In this document: piece after piece, positions 19,474 through 30,217 of the stretch
Layout of the letters: every line of letters begins with the position of its first letter
Numbering within the stretch: position 1 is the stretch's first letter
Assembly (NCBI RefSeq): GCF_025860405.1
Contig: NZ_CP063785.1
Coordinates: 2,232,001-2,296,000 of the forward strand
DNA length: 64,000 nt
Source: Tolypothrix sp. PCC 7712
GTDB taxonomy: Bacteria > Cyanobacteriota > Cyanobacteriia > Cyanobacteriales > Nostocaceae
Direction of reading: 5' to 3'
Program-made: the position numbers and the translations under genes
Notes under the pieces: generated by a model
Databases searched by the model: none
Told to the model about the DNA's origin: nothing
What the model saw: only the letters and a program-made list of their open reading frames with translations

Positions 19474-21444
19474 ATGTCCCAACCGACCATAGAATCAATC
19501 CTACAAGAAAACCGCTTATTTCATCCGAGTGCTGAATTTTCACAAAAAGCGCAGATCAAAAGTCTGGCAGATTATCAAATTCTTTACGATCAAGCTCAAG
19601 CCGATCCGCAAAAATTTTGGGCAGAATTGGCAGAAAGTGAGTTGCATTGGTTCCAAAAATGGGACACAGTCTTAGATTGGCAAGCACCTTTTGCTAAATG
19701 GTTTGTTGGTGGTAAGACTAATATTTCTTACAACTGTCTTGACAGACACCTCACTACTTGGCGTAAAAATAAAGCCGCACTGATTTGGGAAGGAGAACCA
19801 GGAGATTCGCGGACTCTTACCTATGCCCAATTACACCGGGAGGTTTGCCAGTTTGCTAATGTACTAAAGCAACTAGGAATCCAAAAAGGCGATCGCGTGG
19901 GGATTTATATGCCCATGATTCCAGAAGCGGCGATCGCAATGTTGGCTTGTGCGAGAATTGGCGCACCCCACAGTGTTGTGTTTGGTGGTTTCAGTGCTGA
20001 GGCTTTGCGCGATCGCTTAATTGATGCGGAAGCTAAGTTAGTAGTCACGGCTGATGGTGGTTGGCGCAAAGACGCGATCGTTCCTCTCAAGGAACAAGTA
20101 GACAAGGCGATCGCCAATAACGCTGTCCCCAATGTGAAAAATGTGCTTGTAGTGCAACGTACAGCGCAACAAACTCACATGGAGCCAGGACGTGACCATT
20201 GGTGGCATGATTTACAAAAGGGTGTATCAGCCGATTGTCCAGCTGAACCAATGGATAGCGAAGATTTGCTGTTCATTCTCTACACTTCTGGTAGCACTGG
20301 CAAACCTAAAGGCGTTGTTCACACTACAGCTGGATACAACTTATATACCCACATCACCACCAAATGGATCTTTGATTTACAAGATACAGATGTATATTGG
20401 TGTACTGCCGATGTCGGTTGGATTACGGGGCATAGTTACATTGTTTATGGGCCGCTTTCCAACGGTGCCACAACTCTAATGTATGAAGGCGCGCCTCGTG
20501 CTTCTAATCCTGGCTGTTTCTGGGATGTAATTGAAAAGTATGGTGTCAATATTTTTTATACTGCACCTACAGCCATTCGCGCCTTTATTAAAATGGGCGA
20601 ACATCATCCCAAATCACGCAACCTCTCTTCCTTGCGCTTGTTGGGAACCGTAGGCGAACCAATTAACCCAGAAGCTTGGATGTGGTATCACAAAGTCATT
20701 GGTGGCGAACGTTGCCCAATTGTCGATACCTGGTGGCAAACTGAAACTGGCGGGGTTATGATTACAGCCCTACCAGGTGCAATTCCCACCAAACCAGGTT
20801 CTGCAACCCTGCCTTTCCCCGGAATTCTTGCAGATATCGTAGATTTAGATGGTAATTCTGTGGGAGAAAATCAAGGTGGTTATTTAGCAGTGCGTCACCC
20901 CTGGCCGGGAATGATGCGAACAGTTTACGGCGATCCCGATCGCTTCCGCCGTACCTACTGGGAACATATACCCCCCAAAGATGGCCAGTTTACATATTTT
21001 GCGGGTGATGGAGCCAGAAGAGATGAAGATGGTTACTTCTGGGTAATGGGACGGGTAGACGACGTATTAAACGTATCAGGACACCGCCTCGGCACAATGG
21101 AAGTCGAATCAGCCTTAGTTTCCCACCCAGCAGTTGCAGAAGCGGCGGTTGTTGGCAAGCCAGATGAACTCAAAGGTGAAGAAGTCGTGGCTTTTGTAAC
21201 TCTGGAAGGGACTTTCCAACCCAGCGATGATTTGAGTAAAGAACTCAAGCAACACGTCGTCAAAGAAATTGGTGCGATCGCTCGTCCTGGTGAAATCCGC
21301 TTTACTGACGCTTTGCCAAAAACGCGATCGGGTAAAATTATGCGGCGCTTACTGCGAAATCTCGCTGCAGGGCAAGAAGTATCAGGTGATACCTCAACTT
21401 TAGAAGACCGCAGCGTGTTGGATAAGTTGCGGGAAGGGGCGTAA
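19474..21444 (+). CDS. acs: Acetyl-coenzyme A synthetase
   Basis: A 656-residue AMP-forming acetate-CoA ligase: acetate + ATP + CoA to acetyl-CoA. The start is the ATG at 19474 ([19 protein letters not shown]), which is the usual family opening. Motifs in order are the P-loop-like [19 protein letters not shown], the acetate pocket/adenylate block [10 protein letters not shown], the hinge [17 protein letters not shown], and the C-terminal [13 protein letters not shown] with the Lys that is often acetylated as a control. Length is normal. It ends convergent to aroA with a long inverted repeat between. Confidence 0.95.
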   Translation: MSQPTIESILQENRLFHPSAEFSQKAQIKSLADYQILYDQAQADPQKFWAELAESELHWFQKWDTVLDWQAPFAKWFVGGKTNISYNCLDRHLTTWRKNKAALIWEGEPGDSRTLTYAQLHREVCQFANVLKQLGIQKGDRVGIYMPMIPEAAIAMLACARIGAPHSVVFGGFSAEALRDRLIDAEAKLVVTADGGWRKDAIVPLKEQVDKAIANNAVPNVKNVLVVQRTAQQTHMEPGRDHWWHDLQKGVSADCPAEPMDSEDLLFILYTSGSTGKPKGVVHTTAGYNLYTHITTKWIFDLQDTDVYWCTADVGWITGHSYIVYGPLSNGATTLMYEGAPRASNPGCFWDVIEKYGVNIFYTAPTAIRAFIKMGEHHPKSRNLSSLRLLGTVGEPINPEAWMWYHKVIGGERCPIVDTWWQTETGGVMITALPGAIPTKPGSATLPFPGILADIVDLDGNSVGENQGGYLAVRHPWPGMMRTVYGDPDRFRRTYWEHIPPKDGQFTYFAGDGARRDEDGYFWVMGRVDDVLNVSGHRLGTMEVESALVSHPAVAEAAVVGKPDELKGEEVVAFVTLEGTFQPSDDLSKELKQHVVKEIGAIARPGEIRFTDALPKTRSGKIMRRLLRNLAAGQEVSGDTSTLEDRSVLDKLREGA

Positions 21445-21470
21445 ATAAGTCAAAAGTCTGGTGAATGGGG

Positions 21471-21523
21471 AAGGGGGAAGGGGAAAAACCTTTACCCTTT
21501 AACCTTTTACCCTTTCCCCCTTC
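21471..21523. terminator. Imperfect inverted repeat between convergent acs and aroA
   Basis: Purine-rich AAGGGGGAAGGGGAAAAA on the left can pair with TTTTACCCTTTCCCCCTT on the right around a short spacer with TTTACCC. It lies in the 91-bp gap where two genes end and may serve as a two-way terminator. Similar GGGGAAAAGG tracts occur at 56165 and 54370. Confidence 0.4.
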
Positions 21524-21535
21524 AAAATCTCCTAC

Positions 21536-22885
21536 TCAATTAACGATCGCGGTGAGAGTTTGGAAGAAACTCGGATAAGAAATCGCGGCTGCTTCGGCGC
21601 GGTGGATGGTAGTTACGCCATTGGCGACTAAGGCGGCGATCGCTAAACTCATGGCAATGCGATGATCGGTATGGCTATCGACATCTGTACCAACTAAGGG
21701 AGTACCACCAGTAATTTCCATCCCATCGGGTAGTTCACTGACTTTAGCTCCCATTTTATTGAGTTGTTGAGCCATGACAGTAATGCGATCGCTTTCTTTG
21801 ACCCTTAACTCGGCTGCGTCGCGAATAATTGTGGTTCCTTCGGCGAATACGGCTGCTACTGCCAAAATGGGAATTTCATCAATCATTCTGGGAATGATAT
21901 CCCCAGCGATGGTGCAGCTTTTTAAATTGCTGGAACGTACCCTGATATCGGCTACTGGTTCACCTGCGACTTCTCGCTGATTTTCCAGTTGAATATCTGC
22001 TCCCATCAGCTCTAAAGCTTCTAAAATACCTGTGCGGGTGGGATTTACACCAACGTTTTCTACTACTAGTTCTGAACCTGGGACAATTGCACCAGCTACC
22101 AACCAAAAGGCTGCGGAACTAATATCACCGGGGACAATTACCTTTTGTCCAAACAATTGCGCTGGCCCAGTAACGGTAACACTATTGGTTTCGGGATCAA
22201 CGCTGAGTTCTGCGCCAAACGCCCGTAACATCCTTTCACTATGGTCACGGGAAAGGGCGGGTTCGGTAACGGTGGTTTTTCCTTCTGTGGCTAAACCAGC
22301 GAGGAGGATACAGGATTTAACTTGCGCTGAGGCGATGGGGGAATGATAGTGAATTGGTTTGAGGGCTTGTCCAGCAATTGCGAGGGGTGCTAAAGAATTT
22401 CCCTTGCGTCCCCAAATTTGCGCCCCCATTTGTTGCAATGGTTGAACTACGCGGGACATAGGACGCGATCGCAAAGAATTATCACCTGTGACAGTAAAAA
22501 AACGCCCTGCATGGGAAGCTAACAATCCCAACATCAAACGCAACGTAGTACCAGAATTTCCTGCATTTAATACATCAATTGGTTCTTGCAAATTTCCCAA
22601 ACCAATACCCTTCACCCGCACCAACTCTGTATTGAGTTCCGAAATTTCCGCCCCCATTGCTTGAAAACAACTAGCAGTACTGCGGGGATCTTCACCTAAG
22701 AGAAGACCTTGAATTTCCGTTTCACCTTGGGCGATCGCACCCAACATCAAAGCACGGTGGGAAATAGATTTATCACCTGGAATGCGGATACGACCTTGCA
22801 AGGATAGCCCAAAAGGAGGTCGTTGAATAATTAACTGATCTGAAAGGTCTTTTTGCTTTTCTACGGTTATAACAGCAGCCGACAT
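21536..22885 (-). CDS. aroA: 3-phosphoshikimate 1-carboxyvinyltransferase (EPSP synthase)
   Basis: A 449-residue enzyme of the shikimate pathway that joins shikimate-3-phosphate and PEP. Motifs: [18 protein letters not shown] near the N-terminus, [18 protein letters not shown] (the LxAGxSGTTxR signature), [17 protein letters not shown] with the active-site Asp-Glu pair, and RVKESDRI near the C-terminus. It is of normal length with intact ends. Alone in its transcription unit. Confidence 0.95.
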   Translation of the reverse strand: MSAAVITVEKQKDLSDQLIIQRPPFGLSLQGRIRIPGDKSISHRALMLGAIAQGETEIQGLLLGEDPRSTASCFQAMGAEISELNTELVRVKGIGLGNLQEPIDVLNAGNSGTTLRLMLGLLASHAGRFFTVTGDNSLRSRPMSRVVQPLQQMGAQIWGRKGNSLAPLAIAGQALKPIHYHSPIASAQVKSCILLAGLATEGKTTVTEPALSRDHSERMLRAFGAELSVDPETNSVTVTGPAQLFGQKVIVPGDISSAAFWLVAGAIVPGSELVVENVGVNPTRTGILEALELMGADIQLENQREVAGEPVADIRVRSSNLKSCTIAGDIIPRMIDEIPILAVAAVFAEGTTIIRDAAELRVKESDRITVMAQQLNKMGAKVSELPDGMEITGGTPLVGTDVDSHTDHRIAMSLAIAALVANGVTTIHRAEAAAISYPSFFQTLTAIVN

Positions 22886-23699
22886 TAGGATACACTGGCT
22901 TTTGAATACATTGAAAGTACATGAGCGACTGCATATGCCGCTACTGTGAACTTCTTCCCTAGTATCGTATCGTCTTTTGCTTGCTCAAACTTAATCAAAT
23001 CTTCCAAAATCAGTAAAGTTAGATGTGCAGTTGTAAAAAAGTTTAAATGTATTGGATTTTTGACTTTTGATTTTGCACAACCTTAATCAGGGACTTCCAA
23101 CTAAAACAATATGCCATTGCTGTGTATACAGAGGAAGCTATCCCAATGAAATAAGTTTCACTACCAAGTATGAAAGTCGAGACGGGCATTTTTACTCAGC
23201 AACGCCACTTGCGCGATTGCCGGAAAACCCTTCCAACGCAGTGGTTCTTCAGCACTTTCAAGCTAGTCCAAGCATAATTACTCATTTGGGTTGTCAACTC
23301 TTAAAAGACAAGGTTAATCTGGAATTTGGACTGCCAAACGTGAAGAAATGAACAATTTTATTCGCGCATTCACTTGCCATACTAGCTCTTATAAAAGCAA
23401 AGAAAATCGTTCTTCTTGTGTTTTAGCGAATAATCCAGCTATATTAATTCCGGAATCTAAAGATTATTTACAAAATATTCCGTAACTTTACTTTTAAATC
23501 ACCTTTCCGGAGAAAAATCGCAATTTTTGCTTTTTAAATTAGCACCCTAACTGTTTGCATTTTTGTTGATCTGGCTTACCGAATTAGCAGATTCAGTTAA
23601 TATCTAAGCATGTTTTACTATTAGTTTTTGGCCTGAGACTGATAGAGACCTTGGTGTTGATTTCATTTTGTTCACTAGCTTTTAGCCCTTATCGCTCCC
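22886..23699. other. 814-bp intergenic region, no credible gene
   Basis: The stretch separates divergent aroA and a conserved hypothetical gene. A 94-codon frame at 23067-23351 is not convincing: it begins in repeat-like sequence (a GGGACTTCC half-site at 23092 like the MITE end) and has no recognisable domain. The rest is AT-rich. No RNA gene was seen. Confidence 0.4.
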
Positions 23700-24206
23700 A
23701 TGCTGACCCATCACCGCAAGCCCGTGTGCTTATCACTCATTTCCACTGACCTGCCAGTTTGGTCTGTCGTGGAAACTGCCGGGACATTGTATCAAAAAGA
23801 TACTAATCGTTTTCATTTACTATTGACTGCACCGCCTTTAATTACCTGCGAAGTAGCGGGTTCCCTAAATCCTGAAGATAAACTTCCGCACAAGAAAAAC
23901 AATGTACCCACCAGTCCTAGAGTTTTGTGGTTAGAGATTTCGCCTTACCGAGTCATCATGACCATGCAAGGTAATGCCGAAGTCAGTTATCGCCATTTCT
24001 GGGAACAGGGTGTTTATGGTATTAGTCGCTATTGGTTGCCAACTGAGACATGGCAAACCAATGAGCCAATTCGCCTCCGTAACTTTACTAATGTTATGGC
24101 GCTTACTGGTCATCCATTGCCTGAACATTTACGGATAGAATACGAATTATGGGCAGACAAAGTCCAGTTGGGGCGCTACATCCTCAATTTGGAAATTAAG
24201 CACTAA
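23700..24206 (+). CDS. Conserved hypothetical protein (168 aa)
   Basis: A soluble 168-residue protein rich in Trp, Tyr and Pro (LWLEISPYRVIMTMQGN, then HFWEQGVYGISRYWLPTETW), probably beta-rich. It has no signal peptide and no motif that I recognise. Codon use fits the neighbours. It may be a cyanobacterial lineage protein. The first ATG is taken as the start. Confidence 0.6.
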   Translation: MLTHHRKPVCLSLISTDLPVWSVVETAGTLYQKDTNRFHLLLTAPPLITCEVAGSLNPEDKLPHKKNNVPTSPRVLWLEISPYRVIMTMQGNAEVSYRHFWEQGVYGISRYWLPTETWQTNEPIRLRNFTNVMALTGHPLPEHLRIEYELWADKVQLGRYILNLEIKH

Positions 24207-24451
24207 TCCCTAATTGTCAATTCGACAGTTTGAGATAAATCGAACCACATTTCCTGACTCATTTTTCGACTTTGGATGAAAATCTAAGTATTTATGGTGC
24301 AACAGGTGCATTTACCATCCCCTTTGCTGTGACAGCATTGGGGAATATTTTTGAATTTTAAATTTTGAATTCTGGATTTTGGATTTTAGTAACGCACCTT
24401 TGGCAAAGCTTTGATGCGTTACAGCTTACGCGTCACACATCCTACTAAATA

Positions 24452-25030
24452 TTAACTATAATTTGGTGTATTTCCAGCTTTCCACTTGATATTGCATCCA
24501 ATACTGGGCTTTTGTTCATCTTGTATAGGTTTACCTGCTAGTACAGCCTCAATTGCAGTACGTAAATCTGCACCTGTTACAGGCTTACCATTGCTGGGTC
24601 GGCTATCATCTAATTGCCCGCGATAAACGAGTTGGCGATTGCTATCAAATACAAAAAAATCAGGTGTACAAGCTGCGGTATAAGCTTTCGCTGTCTCTTG
24701 AGTTTCGTCGTAGCATAACGGAAATTTAAACCCCAATTCTGTAGCCATTTTCTTTAATAAATCTGGCGCATCATTTGGGTAATTTTCAACATCATTGGCG
24801 CTAATTGCAACAATTCCTAAATCACTTTCAAAGTAGTCTTTGCCTATTAGCGCTAGTTGTGATTGCACGTGCTTTACAAATGGGCAATGCCGACAAATAA
24901 ACATTACCAAGATAGCTTTTTTATCAGCAAAACTAGCTAAAGAAATTATCTCTTGAGATACTACTTCTGGTAGCTGAAAATCTGGAGCAACCGTACCTAA
25001 AGGCAGCATTGTAGATGCAGTTAAAGCCAT
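24452..25030 (-). CDS. Thioredoxin-fold redoxin (AhpC/TSA-like), CxxC type
   Basis: A 192-residue protein with the redoxin layout: APDFQLPEVVS near residue 16, a thioredoxin-like active site FICRHCPFVKHVQ (C-R-H-C), and ACTPDFFVFDSNRQLVYRGQ with the cis-Pro. It should act as a cytoplasmic thiol oxidoreductase or peroxiredoxin-like protein. The start is the ATG at 25030 because AGGTGA sits 5 bases upstream; the frame also has a GTG 9 bp earlier that is itself part of that site. Confidence 0.85.
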   Translation of the reverse strand: MALTASTMLPLGTVAPDFQLPEVVSQEIISLASFADKKAILVMFICRHCPFVKHVQSQLALIGKDYFESDLGIVAISANDVENYPNDAPDLLKKMATELGFKFPLCYDETQETAKAYTAACTPDFFVFDSNRQLVYRGQLDDSRPSNGKPVTGADLRTAIEAVLAGKPIQDEQKPSIGCNIKWKAGNTPNYS

Positions 25031-25159
25031 AGTTATCACCTGGGGAAATAATTACTAATTTGTAGTACCCTACGGGAAGCGCAAAGCGCTACGTAATTCG
25101 TAATCAAAGGTAAGCCATCACTAATTATAACTACGAAATTATCCTTCGTTCCCAGCAGA

Positions 25160-27250
25160 TTATCCCTTCCGCACGACTACCACCTGATTAAATCCTTGGG
25201 GATTAAAATCGCCAAAGGAATAGGTAGAGAAGAAGAAATCACCTGTTAAAGGATCAATGGCTGCACCGATGGGGCCGTCTATCCCAGTTAAAAATTCTTG
25301 GCGAGTGGTAGGAATGGGATCGCCATTAGCATCGATATTATAGGCGCTGACTGTATCTGTATCTTGCTCTGCAACTAAAATGCGTTCGCTAGTAAATTGT
25401 GGCATAGAAGCAGATACATAGATAAAAGCATCTGGCCCCCCAGTGATTTGCACTGATTTTGTTGCAGGTGCAATATTCCAAGTACCTGTACCATCGGCGG
25501 ACACAGTTGTGTCATAAAAATTGCCAGTATCGTAGGAGGTAATTTTTAGCCTTCCTGCACCAGGGAATCCCTGAGGAACGAAACTTATACCACCGACTGA
25601 AGGCTGATATCCTAGGGTATTTAACTCTACTTGTTTGTCAGGATTAGAACTTCCAGGTTTGATTTGCCCAACTGTGTTGTCATTCCAAGTTGTATAAAAC
25701 AAAACGTTATTGGGGCCAAAGGTCAAGCCAGCATCATTCAAACCGCCGTTCATTCCTGGTGCGGAGGAGAGCAACTTTGCCGAGCCTGTAAATCCTACAA
25801 TGTGATTATTAGCATCGCGTTTGAGTGCGATCGCAAAAATTTCGCCTTTTTCTCCTTGGGGTGTTGAACCGATATATAAAGTATTGGGATCGTCAGCTTT
25901 AAACGCTAATCCTACGTAGGGAGTTGGTAATCCTGGTAATTCACCCAAACTGGCGACAGTGTAAGAACTGCTAAAAGGAGTAGATATAGTCAAAAATTGG
26001 CTGACTTGTTTAGCGTATTCGATTAATTCTTTCCCTGATTGGGTATTGCGCCACTCTTGTTTTGACTGAATAAATGTCTCTAGGGGAGCAGTTTTTCCGG
26101 TAGCGCCTTTAATTTGAAAGATGAAGTCGTTGTAATCCCAATCTGAACCTTGGCTAGCCAACTGATCTTCTACACCAAAAGTCCCGCCTTTCGTTGTTCC
26201 TTGTCCTAACTGAGCAAAATGTACAGAACCGTCTGAATTAGCTGAGGCGATGGAGAATAGCGGATTTTTATCCTTGGCTGAATTGGGATTATCTAACAAT
26301 TCCTTAATTTTTCCATCCGGTACCAGTAAAAACGCAAACTGATCGCCAGCAGTCATGGCAAAGTTTTTCTCTCCTAAAAATTTGCCATCATTTCTTTCAC
26401 TTTCTCCTAAATCACCGCTAAATTTTGCTCCCTCAGTTGCATCAGAAATTGCCAGGTAGCCAGAATTAGAATTGCTGAGAACACGACGCGCAGATTCTTG
26501 GATAAATTCCAAGGAACCTGGCTGTAAATTTTCCATTCCCTGCAAACTAAAAATTCCCAGGTCGCTATGATAACTGCCAGCATCAGCTAAAAACTCAAGG
26601 CTAAATTTACCATCCGCGCCGACGGTAAATGTACCAGAGTCTAAAGCAGATTGCTCTACTAAAATGCTTTTGCCATTTAAATTTAATATTGCGCTATCAT
26701 CTTCAGCTTGTAAAGCTAACAGTTCTTCACCTTGTGGAGGTTGGTTTAACACAAGTTTGGCAAAGATTGACCCTTCATCTCCAGGGGAATCTTGAACATT
26801 CAAATGTGAATCAAGATAATGTCCAAGTTCTTCTAATAGAACTGCAACCAATGCTTCTGATTTTGCTGAATTACCGAATAATTCTTGCGCTAAATAAATG
26901 CTATCTCCGGCATAAGCTCCTTTAGCTCGTAATGACTCAATAGGCAAAATATCAATTTGAGGTATAGACTCGCCATTAACTATCCCCACTATCAAATTTG
27001 TTGCCTGTTGAGGCTCCCAGGCTTTACCAAAAGCCAGTTGCATCTGATTAAGAAAATCTGGTTGCTGAAGAAAATTGTCTAGCTTGCTGCCTACTTCCAA
27101 GAGGACAGGAGATAGTTCTAACATCATCTTCCCAGAATATTTAGATTCCCCTAAAAAATCAGTAATGCTACAGAAAATTGTTGGTAGAATAGAATTTTCT
27201 AGAGGATTAAAATAACTTCTATCCGTTGTTGATACAATAGATAAATCCAT
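25160..27250 (-). CDS. Large DUF4114-containing protein, probably secreted or surface-bound
   Basis: A 696-residue protein. Residues about 30-200 hold a cyanobacterial domain with LLEELGHYLDSHLNV. The middle (about 290-380) is DUF4114: FAFLLVPDGKIKELLDN, then GTFGVEDQLASQGSDWDYND and FIFQIKG, a beta-sandwich domain frequent in secreted Ca-binding proteins. The last 270 residues form propeller-like repeats (TLYIGSTPQGEKGEIFAIAL; IDGPIGAAIDPLTGDFFFST). No classical signal peptide is present; many such proteins leave by type I export, but no C-terminal nonapeptide repeats are seen. The start is the ATG at 27250; a TTG 9 bp upstream is less likely. Confidence 0.75.
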   Translation of the reverse strand: MDLSIVSTTDRSYFNPLENSILPTIFCSITDFLGESKYSGKMMLELSPVLLEVGSKLDNFLQQPDFLNQMQLAFGKAWEPQQATNLIVGIVNGESIPQIDILPIESLRAKGAYAGDSIYLAQELFGNSAKSEALVAVLLEELGHYLDSHLNVQDSPGDEGSIFAKLVLNQPPQGEELLALQAEDDSAILNLNGKSILVEQSALDSGTFTVGADGKFSLEFLADAGSYHSDLGIFSLQGMENLQPGSLEFIQESARRVLSNSNSGYLAISDATEGAKFSGDLGESERNDGKFLGEKNFAMTAGDQFAFLLVPDGKIKELLDNPNSAKDKNPLFSIASANSDGSVHFAQLGQGTTKGGTFGVEDQLASQGSDWDYNDFIFQIKGATGKTAPLETFIQSKQEWRNTQSGKELIEYAKQVSQFLTISTPFSSSYTVASLGELPGLPTPYVGLAFKADDPNTLYIGSTPQGEKGEIFAIALKRDANNHIVGFTGSAKLLSSAPGMNGGLNDAGLTFGPNNVLFYTTWNDNTVGQIKPGSSNPDKQVELNTLGYQPSVGGISFVPQGFPGAGRLKITSYDTGNFYDTTVSADGTGTWNIAPATKSVQITGGPDAFIYVSASMPQFTSERILVAEQDTDTVSAYNIDANGDPIPTTRQEFLTGIDGPIGAAIDPLTGDFFFSTYSFGDFNPQGFNQVVVVRKG

Positions 27251-27631
27251 GATTGACAAACTTTAGATATTTGGTATTTGGTTAGAATAAATTTATGTCA
27301 TACAATCATTAATTTGCCAATCAGTATATTTTGTTTGAATTGTTAAGTAATAAGCTGGGTTACAAATACTTTTGTATTCTTAATATGAAGAATATAGACT
27401 GAGTGATAGTGAATACTCAACTTATCATGGATAGATGAATACTTATGAGGCTAACAAAATTATCGCTAGAACATAAATGTCTAAATTACTTATTTAGTTA
27501 TTTACTACTAATTCTTTACTTAAATAATTTCGGTAATCTCTTAAGTAAGCTTACTTATTCAATAAAGCGTTGTAGATGATTTACTAGATGAAATAGCAAA
27601 TTTTGAATATTTGCATCAAGTTTTATACAAA

Positions 27632-27669
27632 AAAATGTAGAGGCAAGATAAATATTGCCTCTACATTTT
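27632..27669 (-). terminator. Strong terminator after the hli gene
   Basis: A perfect 15-bp stem (AAAATGTAGAGGCAA / TTGCCTCTACATTTT) with an 8-base loop lies 36 bp after the stop codon of the high-light-inducible gene. T-runs on both strands would allow two-way action. Confidence 0.8.
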
Positions 27670-27704
27670 GTCAAATTTGTAATATTAAAAATTAAAATTA
27701 GATT

Positions 27705-27920
27705 TTATAGATTTGCTAACAAACCAAAAATACCATGTCCTGTGACAACTTCTAATGCAATGAGGGAGACGAAACCAATCATTGCTAAACGACCATTGAG
27801 GAGTTCTGCATAGGTTGTAAATCCAGTGCGATCGCCTTGCTCATCTACATATACTTTAGGCTCGATCGCAAAGTTATTCATTAAACCTTGGTCGTCAACG
27901 ATAGAAGCATTTGTACGCAT
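27705..27920 (-). CDS. hli: High-light-inducible protein (chlorophyll a/b-binding-like)
   Basis: A 71-residue, single-helix thylakoid protein. The motif [20 protein letters not shown] holds the ExxNGRxAMIGF chlorophyll/carotenoid-binding signature at about residues 39-50, followed by [11 protein letters not shown]. Hli proteins bind pigment near photosystem II and chlorophyll synthesis and protect against excess light; expression usually rises under stress. The long 5' region (200 bp to thyX) and the strong terminator indicate a single-gene unit. Confidence 0.93.
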   Translation of the reverse strand: MRTNASIVDDQGLMNNFAIEPKVYVDEQGDRTGFTTYAELLNGRLAMIGFVSLIALEVVTGHGIFGLLANL

Positions 27921-28119
27921 AAGATTTTCCCGTTTTTATTCACTATGTAACGAAGTGTAACGTAGTTATTAATTTTTGTAAAGTAAATGAGTATCTTGAA
28001 GATGAAGCCCAAGGCAGAGATATGATAATGAATCGTTCTCATGGAGATGTCTCACGAACAGGCTAAACAACTGATTAGTAGGCACTCCCAGCCACCAATC
28101 AAGTTTTAACTAGCAGATC

Positions 28120-30201
28120 ATGGATCGATTCAGGGTAGAGGTTATTGCTAAAACACCAAATCCTCAGCAGGTGATTTACGCCGCCATGCACCAGGACTAC
28201 ACTGAGGCGTTCGTGTATGACGAACGGGACTCATGGCCCTCGGAGTCTCAATGTGGTGAAGTTATTGTGAAGCGACTTTTAGCAGGGGAGAGAGGACATT
28301 ACGGGCCTCTAGAACATCCCCAGATTGTTTTTAACTGTGGCTACTTTCCCCACAGTGTGATGCAACAGGCTCGTACCCACAGGATTAGTGTATCCTTCGA
28401 TGTCCAATGTCTATCTGCTGATACTGAAATTACTTTTGTGAACTGTGAAGGCGACAGTAACCAGAAATTGAAAAAAACTATTGGAGAGTTATACGAACTT
28501 TGGACTAACGGAGAAAAAGCAATCCGTACAAGGTCAATTAAAGGTAGGAATGGAGAACCACCTGGTGAATATCGGCGTGATTGTAAACAACGGATTCGCA
28601 AAATGCGCCTGCGAATTCTCAACGAAGAGACTGGCTTATTTGAGGTTGGACATATTAAAGATGTCATGTGCAGTGGTCTTCAGCCAGTTTACAGAGTAAC
28701 TTTAGAGGATGGAAAAACTTTAGATTGCACTGTCAATCATCGCTTATTTACATCAGATGGTTGGCAAACAATGGGTGATGCAGTTGGTTTAATTACTAAC
28801 CCTGATGGCAGTGTATTTCAAACTACTAAGCCTTGCCATGTAATGTGTAATGGTATGGCAGTAGTAGGCAATGGTCTTTATAGAAATCGAGAATGGCTTG
28901 AATCTCAAATTCAAAAAGGATTATCTACATTAGAGATTGCCCAACTATCTGAATGCTCTATAAATACTGTAAGAAATTGGGCTGATAAATACGAACTACA
29001 TTTAAATCACAATGATAGTAAATTTGCTAAAGAACATCAGCCTTGGAACTATAACCCTAATGCACTTTATCGAGACAAAATTTGGTTAGAAGAGCAAATC
29101 GCTAAAGGACTTTATGTTGATGAAATGGCAGCCTTAGCTAACTGCTCAATAGAAGCAATAAAAAAATGGGTTTATGCTTACGGGTTGTCGTTAAATAAGA
29201 GATCAAGGGGTTCTAGAAACCCTTGGAATAAGGGTCAAACTGGTTACCACTTAAACCTTTCCCCAGCAAGTCGTCAAAAACGTAGAGAAAACGCGAAGCT
29301 TTATACAAAAAGAGGAGAAGAATCTAATTTTTGGAAAGGAGGAACATCTACAGAACGGGAACTAATAGGTGCCTGGACAAGGGATATTGCCCCGGCAGTA
29401 CATGAGAAGTTTAATTATATTTGTCAAAGATGTAGGGTTAGGGGTGGTAGCCTTCATGCTCATCATTTAATCCCAGTATATGCTGATGAATCTTTGGCTT
29501 ATGACTTCGATAATTTAGTAACTTTATGCAAAGAGTGTCACGAATATATTCACCAAAATCATCAAGAAGCTGATTTTGCTCGCTCTTTTAATCCAATAAT
29601 AGATACTGAAAATTGGCAACCTAAACCAAAGGCAATAGGTAGAAAATTACAAGCTCATCCAGTTAAAGTGAAAACTGTGGAGTACATTGGACAACAAATG
29701 ACTTATGACCTAGAAGTGGAAGGCTCTTGGCATAATTTTGTCGCTAATGGCATTGTAGTTCACAACTCATTTCGTTACACCGGAAACCAGTTTATTGATG
29801 TAGTCAACGGTAAGAAAGATATTGAAGATGTTTTCTATCTGCGTCCTGTTGGTTATTACACTGATAGACAAGGTAAAAAATATTATTATTCCCCAGAGCA
29901 AAGAGCCTCAGATTTACAGTGGTGTTTAGAAGCAGCTAAACGATACAAAGCTGACTTTGAAGGTGGTATGTCTGAAGAACACGCCAGAGGTAAAATGCCC
30001 TTTGATTATCGCCAACATTTTGTAGTCAGTTTCAATTTAAGGTCTTTCTTACATTTCTGTGATTTGAGAAATAAGAAAGACGCTCAACTTGAAATTCAAA
30101 AGCTATGTGAAATGATGTGGCCCCATTTTGCTGAGTGGGTACCTGCGATCGCAGAATGGTATGAAAAGTCTCGTTTAGGTAAAGCGAGATTAGCACCTTA
30201 G
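28120..30201 (+). CDS. thyX: FAD-dependent thymidylate synthase ThyX with an in-frame intein
   Basis: The host enzyme makes dTMP from dUMP with methylenetetrahydrofolate and FAD. The precursor has 693 residues: N-extein 1-96, intein 97-549, C-extein 550-693, so the mature enzyme would have 240 residues, normal for ThyX. The ThyX signature is split by the intein: RTHRISVSFDVQ before, SFRYTG after. Removal restores a complete substrate-binding motif. The C-extein carries the usual QHFVVSFNLRSFLHFCDLRN. No thyA-like gene is in view. It is convergent with dcd, also in pyrimidine nucleotide supply. Confidence 0.94.
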   Translation: MDRFRVEVIAKTPNPQQVIYAAMHQDYTEAFVYDERDSWPSESQCGEVIVKRLLAGERGHYGPLEHPQIVFNCGYFPHSVMQQARTHRISVSFDVQCLSADTEITFVNCEGDSNQKLKKTIGELYELWTNGEKAIRTRSIKGRNGEPPGEYRRDCKQRIRKMRLRILNEETGLFEVGHIKDVMCSGLQPVYRVTLEDGKTLDCTVNHRLFTSDGWQTMGDAVGLITNPDGSVFQTTKPCHVMCNGMAVVGNGLYRNREWLESQIQKGLSTLEIAQLSECSINTVRNWADKYELHLNHNDSKFAKEHQPWNYNPNALYRDKIWLEEQIAKGLYVDEMAALANCSIEAIKKWVYAYGLSLNKRSRGSRNPWNKGQTGYHLNLSPASRQKRRENAKLYTKRGEESNFWKGGTSTERELIGAWTRDIAPAVHEKFNYICQRCRVRGGSLHAHHLIPVYADESLAYDFDNLVTLCKECHEYIHQNHQEADFARSFNPIIDTENWQPKPKAIGRKLQAHPVKVKTVEYIGQQMTYDLEVEGSWHNFVANGIVVHNSFRYTGNQFIDVVNGKKDIEDVFYLRPVGYYTDRQGKKYYYSPEQRASDLQWCLEAAKRYKADFEGGMSEEHARGKMPFDYRQHFVVSFNLRSFLHFCDLRNKKDAQLEIQKLCEMMWPHFAEWVPAIAEWYEKSRLGKARLAP
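28408..29766 (+). other. Intein (453 aa) with tandem helix-turn-helix units and HNH endonuclease
   Basis: The intein begins with Cys (CLSADTEITF) and ends VVHN, followed by Ser as +1 residue. Splicing block B is seen in GKTLDCTVNHRLFTSDGW (TxxH), and the C-terminal blocks in YDLEVEGSWHNFVANGIVVH. Between them are two similar helix-turn-helix units (WLESQIQKGLSTLEIAQLSE... at about 28885 and WLEEQIAKGLYVDEMAALAN... at about 29083). A NUMOD-like stretch (NPWNKGQTGYHLNL) comes next, then an HNH nuclease with CQRCRVRGGSLHAHHLIPVY and LVTLCKECHEYIH. All parts look intact, so splicing and homing may both work. Confidence 0.93.
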
Positions 30202-30217
30202 TACGGCTGCGCGGTGT

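Noticed and set aside
23067..23351. 94-codon plus-strand frame
   Set aside because: It starts in repeat-derived sequence with a MITE-like half-site and shows no domain; codon pattern is unlike neighbours.
28408..29766. Group I intron or free-standing HNH gene inside thyX
   Set aside because: The frame is open throughout and both splice ends carry intein residues (Cys1, His-Asn, Ser+1).
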